This document shows, piece after piece, positions 1 through 5,433 of a stretch of 5,433 nucleotides of DNA. Source of the stretch: Chloroflexota bacterium (GTDB taxonomy: Bacteria; Chloroflexota; UBA6077; CF-72); contig JAFAWJ010000865.1 of assembly GCA_019242065.1 (NCBI GenBank), forward strand, positions 1-5,433. Reading direction: 5' to 3'. How positions within the stretch are numbered: position 1 is the stretch's first letter; each line of letters opens with the position of its first letter. Both the position numbers and the translations under genes were made by a program. The notes below the pieces were generated by a model. The model was not told the DNA's origin. It saw only the letters and a program-made list of their open reading frames with translations, and searched no databases.

Positions 1-195
1 GGCGACGGCCAGCGTCGTCGGATCCCGCGTGACGACGACGATGACCGCCAGAACGAGGGTCAGCAGCGCCGCAGGCACCGCGTGATAGCGGAAGATGACC
101 CGTTCCTGACCAAACGACGGCAGATTACGAAAGACGACGACGTACAGGGTGCAATGAATCACGAGGTACGCGATCGTCAGGGCGAGGATGATCAC
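1..195 (-). CDS. N-terminus of an unrecognised membrane protein (partial, runs off the left edge)
   Basis: I do not recognise this protein. A GTG at 195-193 opens a frame that stays open to base 1, giving 65 codons. The visible part begins VIILALTIAYLVIHCTLYVV (GTG read as Met in practice), a strong first membrane helix at about residues 2-22. A charged loop follows with FGQERVIFRYH at about 28-38, then a second helix at about 40-57 (VPAALLTLVLAVIVVV). No catalytic motif is visible in this short stretch. The start is supported by a GAGGG ribosome-binding site nine bases upstream. It is also supported by the absence of any other ATG, GTG or TTG in frame back to the upstream stop, which is the stop codon of the GtrA-family gene itself. 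The gene lies 45 bp after that gene on the same strand, so the two are probably co-transcribed. It could be a further polytopic enzyme of surface-sugar metabolism, but that rests only on context. Confidence 0.65.
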   Translation of the reverse strand, partial: MIILALTIAYLVIHCTLYVVVFRNLPSFGQERVIFRYHAVPAALLTLVLAVIVVVTRDPTTLAVA

Positions 196-204
196 GCTGT
201 CGAT

Positions 205-209
205 CCCTC
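205..209 (-). promoter_or_regulatory. Ribosome-binding site for the leftmost gene
   Basis: Read on the minus strand this is GAGGG, nine bases before the GTG at 195-193. It is the clearest Shine-Dalgarno-like sequence next to any start in the window. It is the main reason for placing the start of the partial leftmost gene at that GTG rather than further inside. Confidence 0.5.
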
Positions 210-240
210 GAGCAGTACCCCGTGCGCGGGCGTCGTGCCT

Positions 241-732
241 CTACATCACCTCGTCGAGTCGGACTGATCCCGCATACGCCGCGGGCTGGGCCGCAGCTTC
301 GAGGATGGCGGGCACGACAGCCGGTGGCTTGGGCTTCCAGACCCACAGGAAGTTGGTGACCATGCTCCACATGACAGACACGACCGTCCCCAACACGGAG
401 GCGATCAAATAGTGGATGCCGAACATGGGCAGGGCGTTGGTCATCGCCCACCAGATGAGTGTGCTGGTGATGACCGCGGCGTGGTACTCGATCAGGCGCC
501 GCCATGTCGGACGCAGGTTGCCGAAGACCCAGCGATCGTTCACGCCGAAGCGCAGTACCGTCAGAATCTCGCTCACCAGCAAGGTGGCGATGGTCAGAGG
601 CATCCCGAGTTGATCGTGCATCAAGTACAGCGCGGGGATGGTCAGAATCGAGAACACGATGCCGACGATCCACCAGCGCACCATCGTCATGGTTCGCTCG
701 TCGTTCAGCTTCGCCTGGAGCTTCGCGCGCAT
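241..732 (-). CDS. GtrA-family membrane protein (putative polyprenyl-phosphate sugar flippase)
   Basis: This is a complete 163-residue protein with four predicted membrane helices, at about residues 21-39, 45-63, 83-101 and 108-131. That is the usual size and topology of the GtrA family. The family's internal two-fold pattern is visible: NDRWVF at 65-70 after helix 2, and NFLWVWK at 127-133 after helix 4. GtrA-family proteins (GtrA of Shigella phages, GtcA of Listeria and Bacillus) are believed to move polyprenyl-phosphate-bound sugars to the outer face of the inner membrane, where a separate transferase uses them. The C-terminal tail of about 30 residues, rich in Ala and Pro, is longer than the minimal domain needs. 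The ATG at 732-730 has no good ribosome-binding site. Internal ATGs at codons 15 and 17, just before helix 1, are possible alternative starts. The gene is divergent from the YfhO-like gene and heads a leftward pair. The family call is firm; the sugar and the acceptor are unknown. Confidence 0.88.
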   Translation of the reverse strand: MRAKLQAKLNDERTMTMVRWWIVGIVFSILTIPALYLMHDQLGMPLTIATLLVSEILTVLRFGVNDRWVFGNLRPTWRRLIEYHAAVITSTLIWWAMTNALPMFGIHYLIASVLGTVVSVMWSMVTNFLWVWKPKPPAVVPAILEAAAQPAAYAGSVRLDEVM

Positions 733-757
733 TGACACGCAGTCTACAGGTTGACAC
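732..757 (+). repeat. Tandem TTGACAC direct repeat
   Basis: TTGACACGC at 732-740 and TTGACACCC at 751-759 match at eight of nine positions and start 19 bp apart, just under two helical turns. The first copy overlaps the start codon of the GtrA-family gene on the other strand. TTGACA is also the consensus -35 hexamer of housekeeping promoters, but neither copy has a TATAAT-like hexamer 15-19 bp downstream. The repeat may be a protein-binding pair or coincidence. Confidence 0.35.
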
Positions 758-828
758 CCGTTACCATGGCAGAACTTCGTGACGAGCGTCTCACAGAACC
801 CTGCCAACTGGCGGCCTCGGACGTTGGT
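733..828. promoter_or_regulatory. Divergent junction between the GtrA-family gene and the first YfhO-like gene
   Basis: Transcription of the leftward and rightward gene pairs must begin in or near this stretch. If the rightward gene starts at ATG 766, only 33 bp separate the two starts, which is very tight for two promoters unless the transcripts are leaderless. If it starts at GTG 829, the gap is 96 bp. The stretch holds a TTGACAC direct repeat (732-738 and 751-757) and a 21-bp dyad centred at 781. I found no convincing -10 box at proper spacing from either TTGACA, so no promoter position is assigned. The potential coding part (766-828) has only about half G/C at third positions, lower than the first codons after 829. 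That fits a non-coding leader but is a small sample. Confidence 0.4.
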
Positions 829-3207
829 GTGAGCACGACGAGCCCAGATGTCCTGACTGGCGAGCCCTCGCCGCCTCCCGAGCCTCGGCGGCCTCTTTCC
901 CCGGGCCGAATTCTCTGGTCGAACGGAGGTCTCGCGCTGGTCGCGACCGGGTTGTGGCTGCTCGTCCACCTCCTGAACTATCAGACATTCATCTTTCACG
1001 ACTCGTGGGAACACAACTTTCCCGTGTTCTACGGCGTCGCGCGCAACCAGAGCTGCGGCGATATTCCGCGCTGGCTGGGCAGCGTCGACAGCGGCTCGCC
1101 TGTCATGGCCTACGTGCCGAGCTTCAGCTTTACGCAGCTCGTGCGCATCCCGACGCTGCTGGTGACCCAGTGTCTCGGCCTGCCGCTGGTGCCCGCCATC
1201 TACGTCTACAAGGCGCACATCTTCCTGATGTATCTCGGCCTGGCGATCGGCATGTTCGTCCTCGGGCGCGTGCTGTTCCGCACCGGGTTGGCCGCGACCT
1301 ACCTCTTTGTGACGACATTGTTTGCGGGCCTGTGTCTCGATGCGCTGCACTCGGACCAGGCCGCGTGGATCCTTTTCTGGTTCCCGTGGGTCCTCGCCAG
1401 CGCGGCGCTCTTCCACCGCAATCGAGCCAGCGCTCAGGGCGCGCTGTACGCCTCGGCGTCGGTCCTGTTCCTGTGTCTCGGCGCACTCGACCACAATCCG
1501 CATTTCGCCGTGCTCCTCGCCGCGACAGGCGGCGTCCTGTACGTGGCTCTCTTCCCACTCGACGTGTGGCGGTTCGCTCGCCGCCATCTGCTGCGACTGT
1601 GGCCAGCCGGCGTGGTACTGGCGATCACCGGCGCCGAACTGTGGGTCGCGCACGACTCCATCGCCAATTATGTGCCCGCTCTTCGCGAGGAGCTGATCGT
1701 CGATCCAGCCGGGCTGCGTGCGGGCGGCTTCGTCCAACCGACGGCGCCGCTGAGCTCTCTGATGCCGCTGGCCACCCTGGCCAGCTTTGATTCGCTTGCC
1801 AAGAATCTGTCGGCGTGGCAAACGGCACATCACCTGGGGGGCCCCGATCAGACACTGTTCGTGAATCGGTTCGACAGCGTGCTGCTCAGCCTTGGTTTCA
1901 TCCCCATCGTGCTGGTGGTCGCCTACATCCTTCACGGAGGGGTCTCGCGGCAGAAGGTCTGGTGGCTGGGGGTCACCGGCTTCCTGTACCTGGTCTCGCT
2001 GCAGCAGTCGCAGCTGTACTGGCTGATCTACCGCCTGCCGTTCTTCAACATTTTTCGTTCTTACTTCTTGTACCTCGTCGTCGTCATGTTCCTGTTGCTG
2101 ATTATCAGCGGACTGGGGATGGACGCATACTTGACTGCGGCTCCCAGACGTCGCGAAGTCATGCTGCGCCGCGCACTCGCAATCGGCGTAGCGCTGACGG
2201 TGGTCTCCGTCGGATTTGAGGCGGCACTCCTCCAACTGCAAGCGATCGACACATCGCTCCTGCGATCGATGCTCCGCTACGGCGCAGTGGACATCGCGCT
2301 GGTGCTCGTGGCTGCCGTCGTCGTGTGGCTGGCGGCTTCGACGCCGCGGCCCGTGGTTCTGGCGCGCTGGCTCACTGTCGTGTTGGTGCTCTCGCAAAGC
2401 GTCTATGTGCTCGGCACTTACCGGTTGCTTGGCATCTCGCTCGATGAGATGCTGGGGCGCTACCGGCCCAGCGCGGTCGACTCGACCCCACCCGGCGAAG
2501 CGGAGCACGATCCCGCGACATTCCTGCGGCAGGAGTGCACGGTATTCGCCGAGTGCTATACCTCGATGCACAACACCGCCTCAATTCAGGTCGACCTGAA
2601 CGGCACCTTCTGGCGCAGCAAGGACGAACCCATCTACCAACCCGATCTGAACCGGGGCGTGGCCGAGGCACTGACCGGCATCACCCATCCGGTCTTCTGG
2701 CTGAGCCAGAGCGCCAGCGCGATCTCCAACAACGGCGCGCTGGTCAGTGAACTGAACGGGCACAAGGCAGACATCGGCCCGTATCTCGAGACCGTCGTCC
2801 ACGTTCAGCCGTCTGATCTGGCGGTTCTTCAGTCGGCAGGTTCCACGTCTCTCGGCACGGGCGCACCGCCCGGTGACGCGCATCTGCTGCGGGTCGACGA
2901 ACGACGCGACAGCTTCACCCTGTCGTACTCTGCCGACCATCCGGTGTATTTGAACGCTGCAGTGAACTATGAACCTGCCTGGCAGGCAAAGATCAATGGG
3001 CTGTCGGTGCCGGTCGTGCGCGGCAACTTCAACGGATTGGCCCTGCTCCTGCCGCCCGGCTCGGGCACAGTAAGTCTCGAGTACCACTCGCTGCCGAGCG
3101 ACTTCTTCTTTTCGTCGCGGTATGTGCTGGTGGCGGTTGGGCTATCCGTGGCGTGGTGGCTCACCCGTTCAGTACTCCGTGATACGGGTCGTGGCCTGCT
3201 ACCCTAG
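766..3207 (+). CDS. YfhO-like polytopic membrane protein (putative GT-C-type glycosyltransferase), copy 1
   Basis: The product is 813 residues from ATG 766; GTG 829 would give 792. A hydrophilic Pro-rich N-terminus is followed by helix 1 at about 53-71 and a first outer loop with FHDSWEH (D79 and E82 are candidate acidic residues of the GT-C type). Next comes DIPRWLGSVDSGSP at 99-112, the counterpart of the YfhO 'P-W-N-P...G-x-P' loop. About twelve more helices run to residue 550, with LGALDHNPHFAVL at 238-250 in the place of the family's GH-x-Q motif, and LPFFNIFRS at 424-432. An outer domain of about 225 residues ends in EPAWQAKINGLSVPVVRGNF (736-755) and LLPPGSG (761-767). This is the typical YfhO C-terminal pattern of 'GW-x-DG-x-x-V' followed by a proline-glycine turn. 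A last helix lies at about 785-802. The GVKYV motif usual in the outer domain is not seen. Such proteins are thought to use polyprenyl-phosphate sugars on the outer face; the acceptor is unknown. The start is uncertain: no strong ribosome-binding site precedes either candidate. A TTG at 751 is also in frame but less likely. Confidence 0.85.
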   Translation: MAELRDERLTEPCQLAASDVGVSTTSPDVLTGEPSPPPEPRRPLSPGRILWSNGGLALVATGLWLLVHLLNYQTFIFHDSWEHNFPVFYGVARNQSCGDIPRWLGSVDSGSPVMAYVPSFSFTQLVRIPTLLVTQCLGLPLVPAIYVYKAHIFLMYLGLAIGMFVLGRVLFRTGLAATYLFVTTLFAGLCLDALHSDQAAWILFWFPWVLASAALFHRNRASAQGALYASASVLFLCLGALDHNPHFAVLLAATGGVLYVALFPLDVWRFARRHLLRLWPAGVVLAITGAELWVAHDSIANYVPALREELIVDPAGLRAGGFVQPTAPLSSLMPLATLASFDSLAKNLSAWQTAHHLGGPDQTLFVNRFDSVLLSLGFIPIVLVVAYILHGGVSRQKVWWLGVTGFLYLVSLQQSQLYWLIYRLPFFNIFRSYFLYLVVVMFLLLIISGLGMDAYLTAAPRRREVMLRRALAIGVALTVVSVGFEAALLQLQAIDTSLLRSMLRYGAVDIALVLVAAVVVWLAASTPRPVVLARWLTVVLVLSQSVYVLGTYRLLGISLDEMLGRYRPSAVDSTPPGEAEHDPATFLRQECTVFAECYTSMHNTASIQVDLNGTFWRSKDEPIYQPDLNRGVAEALTGITHPVFWLSQSASAISNNGALVSELNGHKADIGPYLETVVHVQPSDLAVLQSAGSTSLGTGAPPGDAHLLRVDERRDSFTLSYSADHPVYLNAAVNYEPAWQAKINGLSVPVVRGNFNGLALLLPPGSGTVSLEYHSLPSDFFFSSRYVLVAVGLSVAWWLTRSVLRDTGRGLLP
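771..791. promoter_or_regulatory. 21-bp dyad, copy 1 (candidate operator)
   Basis: The sequence reads AGA-N3-TCGT-G-ACGA-N3-TCT, an interrupted palindrome with seven of ten arm positions paired around a central G at 781. It matches the copy at 3235-3255 at 17 of 21 positions, and the inner T:A pair here is G:C there. Its centre lies 49 bp from the GtrA-family start at 732 and 48 bp from the possible GTG start at 829, so it sits at the midpoint of the larger possible junction. This suggests a dimeric regulator acting on both gene pairs. If the YfhO-like gene really begins at 766, the site falls inside codons 2-9 and the match may partly reflect a shared ELRDxRL peptide. Confidence 0.35.
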
Positions 3208-3310
3208 CGAGCGCATGGATCGGTCTTCCTCACTAGAGCTGCGTGACGCTCGTCTGGAGGGCTGAAGGATTCAGGTTTCAAGGTCGATCGAGACTGGTGG
3301 TCGGCCGGCG
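3208..3310 (+). promoter_or_regulatory. Spacer between the two YfhO-like genes, possible promoter or leader
   Basis: This 103-bp gap holds no believable gene. An ATG at 3215 opens 16 codons ending at TGA 3263-3265, in frame with the downstream gene but separated from it by that stop. I see no hairpin with a T-run, so no intrinsic terminator; the two YfhO-like genes may share a transcript. The gap does contain the second copy of the 21-bp dyad (3235-3255) and a GGAGG (3256-3260) that lies too far from GTG 3311 to serve it. The palindrome TCGATCGA at 3284-3291 is short enough to be chance. Confidence 0.4.
3235..3255. promoter_or_regulatory. 21-bp dyad, copy 2 (candidate operator)
   Basis: The sequence reads AGA-N3-GCGT-G-ACGC-N3-TCT, with seven of ten arm positions paired around the central G at 3245. 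It is non-coding for any supported gene. It shares 17 of 21 positions with copy 1 at 771-791; the inner pair has changed from T:A to G:C so that symmetry is kept. Its centre lies 66 bp before the GTG start of the second YfhO-like gene. A DNA-binding dimer site is the simplest reading. A structured RNA is less likely because the central loop would be a single base. Confidence 0.35.
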
Positions 3311-5433
3311 GTGAGCACCGTCACACAAGCCGACCCGGTCCCGTCCCCAGCGGTGAGGCAGCCTCGCCATTGGCGCGCATTCGTCTGGCTAGCTTTACCG
3401 CTGGTCTTATACCTGGTCCCGCTGGTCACAGGCCATGCTTGGAGCACGCTCAGCCCAGGTTCGCCCAATGTGACCGGGCTTCAGGACTACGCTGGCCGTG
3501 TGCCAGATATCCCGATCGGCGTTGAGACGTGGGGCACCGGCGCGCTCAGCGCGCCGTTACACGCGCGGCTGTCCGAGTACGAGCGGGCGTTCGAGTTGCC
3601 GCTCTGGAATCCGTATCAGGGACTGGGTGAGCCCTACGCAGCCCAGGGGGACGGCAGCCCGTACTCGCCGTTCGAGCTCCTCCGCGCCTTGCTGCCCTAT
3701 TCGCTGGGCAACTACGTGACGGTGCTCGCCTACTACCTTTCGGCCGTGTGTCTCTTCCTGTTCTTGCGCGACCTCGGGCTGACCGAAGGAGCAGCCATCG
3801 TCGGCGGTATCGGTTGGATGCTGTCAGGCGCTTTGAGCCTGCACGTTGCGAGGCCGGAGTTCGGCGATCAGCTGGCCATGCTGCCGGTTCTGCTGTGGGC
3901 GGCGCAGCGGGCGCTCCGCCTGCGAACGTTGCGGGCGTACGTGCTGTTTGCGGTCGCGAGCGGGATCAGCGCGTTGGCCGGCCACATTCAGATCGCCATG
4001 ATTGCCAGCGTCCTGGTGATCGCGTTCATCATCTGTTCAGCCAGGTTGCTCACCAGCGGACCCGTCGCGTGGTTCCGACAGATGTCGCTGATGCTGGGCG
4101 TCTTCGTGCTCGGAAATGGCCTGGCCGCCTTCTATTTGCTTCCGCTGGCCGAAGCGCTCCGCATCAGCTCCAACCGAAACGGGACCTTACTGTCCTACAT
4201 CGAGATGCCGTATGCAAACATCGTCGCCTTCTTCTACCCACTCGTGTTCGGGCACCTGTTTCAAAGCTGGATCGGCGGCACGTTTCCAGACGTGGTCGAT
4301 TGGAACAACCTCTACGCGTACGCTGGGACCTGGCCATTGGTCCTGGTTGTCGTTGGCCTCGTGTGCGTCCGCAATCGGGGCCAGCAGCAGTTCTGGTTCT
4401 TCTTTTTTTGCGTGACGGCACTCATTCTCCTGCTGCGCTTCGTGTCGTTCCCGCTGATTGCGGGCTTCGACATGGTGCCAATCTTCGGGCGACAATCCCC
4501 CAAACATTCGCAGGGCGTGGCTGTACTGTGTCTCACGATTGCCGCGGCGATTGCCGTTGATCACCTGCGCAATCGAGAGGATCGCCGAGTGCGCTGGGCG
4601 ATCCTGGTTGCGGCCATCGCCACGCTGTCCACGATCCTGACGATGATTGCTCAGCATGGCACCCCCGCCACGCTGGACTGGCAAGTCGCCAACATCTACA
4701 TCCCCACGACACTTCTTGTCTGCGCGGTCGTTGTCCTGATGGTATGGCTCGCCCGTCGAGGGAAGCGCCTTCCACCCGAGAGTGCGCCGATACTGATCGG
4801 CGGCGTTGTCGTCGCTGAGGCCAGCATGTACATCCCACTGGGCAACGGCGGTTCCGACTTTCTGCTCGGCCGATTGGCGGTCTTCGGCTTGATCGTGGTG
4901 GGCAGCTGTGGTCTGGCGTTGCATGCACGCTGGCTGGCCGGCGGCGCGTTCGCCGTGGCGCTGGCGGGCTACGCGAGCCTGATCGTTCTCCCCGCGGTCG
5001 GGCTGCCGTCGCAGTTCGACGTCGATTCGCCACCACCGTACATGCAGTGGTTGCGCGCGACAGGGGGCGATCAATTTCGGACCTTCGGCATCGCGCCGGA
5101 TTGGTCGTCGATCGACCGCGTGCAGGATATCAGTGCCGTCGGGCCCCTCGCGCCTCAGGATTACAGTCAGTTCATCAAGCTTGCCAGTTCGCAAGCCATG
5201 TTCAACTACTACGTGAGCTCCAGCAACTTCCTGCTGCTGAACGATGACCCGTCGTTCAACCTGGTCGGAGACTACGATCGCAACAAAGCGGTATTCGATT
5301 GGTTCGGGGTCAAATACCTGGTGATCGACCATGCGAACTTCAATCCGGAGGCGCGCACCGATGATCAGGCCTTACTCGCCGTGGAGCCCGACGTGCAGGT
5401 TGCCTACGATGATGGTCGTATCACGATTCTGGC
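3311..5433 (+). CDS. YfhO-like polytopic membrane protein (putative GT-C-type glycosyltransferase), copy 2 (partial, runs off the right edge)
   Basis: The frame is open from GTG 3311 to the last base, giving 707 codons plus two bases, so the C-terminal end is missing. GTG 3311 is the first usual start codon after the in-frame stop at 3263; a second GTG lies at codon 15. Helix 1 is at about residues 23-41. The first outer loop carries LPLWNPYQGLGEPYAAQGDG (96-115), a close match to the YfhO-family 'P-L-W-N-P...G-x-P...A-x-Q' signature. About fourteen helices follow to residue 562, with ALAGHIQIAM (221-230, the family's GH-x-Q site) and FGRQSPKHSQG (392-402) before a helix. The outer domain begins near 565 and contains WFGVKYLVID at 664-673, the characteristic GVKY-(V/L) motif. 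The motifs point to an outer-face transferase using a lipid-linked sugar, or at least to that fold. It follows copy 1 by 103 bp and is probably co-expressed with it. The two are clearly diverged, so different acceptors or sugars are possible. The ribosome-binding site is weak (GGTGG at 3296-3300). Confidence 0.87.
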   Translation, partial: MSTVTQADPVPSPAVRQPRHWRAFVWLALPLVLYLVPLVTGHAWSTLSPGSPNVTGLQDYAGRVPDIPIGVETWGTGALSAPLHARLSEYERAFELPLWNPYQGLGEPYAAQGDGSPYSPFELLRALLPYSLGNYVTVLAYYLSAVCLFLFLRDLGLTEGAAIVGGIGWMLSGALSLHVARPEFGDQLAMLPVLLWAAQRALRLRTLRAYVLFAVASGISALAGHIQIAMIASVLVIAFIICSARLLTSGPVAWFRQMSLMLGVFVLGNGLAAFYLLPLAEALRISSNRNGTLLSYIEMPYANIVAFFYPLVFGHLFQSWIGGTFPDVVDWNNLYAYAGTWPLVLVVVGLVCVRNRGQQQFWFFFFCVTALILLLRFVSFPLIAGFDMVPIFGRQSPKHSQGVAVLCLTIAAAIAVDHLRNREDRRVRWAILVAAIATLSTILTMIAQHGTPATLDWQVANIYIPTTLLVCAVVVLMVWLARRGKRLPPESAPILIGGVVVAEASMYIPLGNGGSDFLLGRLAVFGLIVVGSCGLALHARWLAGGAFAVALAGYASLIVLPAVGLPSQFDVDSPPPYMQWLRATGGDQFRTFGIAPDWSSIDRVQDISAVGPLAPQDYSQFIKLASSQAMFNYYVSSSNFLLLNDDPSFNLVGDYDRNKAVFDWFGVKYLVIDHANFNPEARTDDQALLAVEPDVQVAYDDGRITIL

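Noticed and set aside
125..757. A 210-codon open frame on the minus strand
   Set aside because: It is the wrong frame across the GtrA-family gene and the leftmost gene; Arg/His/Asp-rich with no motif.
772..791. An ECF-type promoter (GAACTT followed by CGTCT)
   Set aside because: The spacing between the two elements is about nine bases, well short of the roughly 15-17 needed.
241..2571. A 776-codon open frame on the minus strand that contains the GtrA-family gene at its end
   Set aside because: Only the last 163 codons are a believable protein. The upstream part is antisense to the YfhO-like gene and translates to a Gln/His/Arg/Asp-rich sequence with no helices or motifs, which is what codon bias in GC-rich genes produces on the opposite strand.
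3215..3265. A 16-codon reading frame (MDRSSSLELRDARLEG) resembling the ELRDERL stretch near ATG 766
   Set aside because: It is too short to support as a gene and ends in TGA before the next start. The resemblance is more simply explained by the shared 21-bp DNA dyad. A nonsense mutation in a longer N-terminus of the second YfhO-like protein is possible but unsupported.
3208..3310. An intrinsic terminator between the two YfhO-like genes
   Set aside because: The best pairing (CGAGCG at 3208-3213 with CGCTCG at 3247-3252) is only six base pairs with a 33-base loop and no T-run.
3748..4560. A 270-codon open frame on the plus strand
   Set aside because: It is an out-of-frame, Arg-rich reading of the second YfhO-like gene, whose own frame is uninterrupted through this region.
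4187..5332. A 381-codon open frame on the minus strand
   Set aside because: It is antisense to the second YfhO-like gene and has the same hydrophilic Gln/Arg/His-rich composition as other antisense shadows. The plus-strand frame carries clear family motifs here.

Overview
This is a GC-rich bacterial window (roughly 60-65% GC by eye) with strong G/C preference at third codon positions. It carries four membrane-protein genes and no RNA gene, mobile element or CRISPR array that I can see. Sequence alone does not fix the phylum. The codon bias, the GTG starts and the large YfhO-like proteins would suit several high-GC environmental lineages, such as Acidobacteriota or Chloroflexota, but that is only a guess.

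Layout: two genes run leftwards from a divergent junction near 733-828, and two run rightwards. Leftwards there is first a complete GtrA-family four-helix membrane protein (732 to 241). After 45 bp comes the N-terminus of an unrecognised membrane protein (195 to 1), cut by the window edge. Rightwards there is a complete large YfhO-like polytopic protein (766 or 829 to 3207). After a 103-bp spacer comes a second, diverged YfhO-like protein (3311 onward), open to the right edge with at least 707 codons. Nearly the whole window is coding; the only gaps are 196-240, the divergent junction and 3208-3310.

How they may work together: GtrA-family proteins are thought to flip polyprenyl-phosphate-linked sugars across the inner membrane. 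YfhO-family proteins are GT-C-like membrane proteins that use such lipid-linked sugars on the outer face. In Bacillus subtilis a GT2 enzyme (CsbB), a GtrA-family protein (GtcA) and YfhO form a three-part system that glycosylates lipoteichoic acid. The window looks like the flippase and transferase parts of such a system, with two candidate transferases and no GT2 enzyme in view. The acceptor is unknown.

The least expected signal is a 21-bp interrupted palindrome, AGA-N3-(T/G)CGT-G-ACG(A/C)-N3-TCT. It occurs once at the divergent junction (771-791) and once ahead of the second YfhO-like gene (3235-3255). The inner T:A pair of one copy is replaced by a matching G:C pair in the other. Both copies lie upstream of a GTGAGCAC sequence that can start a YfhO-like protein, which suggests a shared operator and casts doubt on the ATG at 766 as the true start of the first one.
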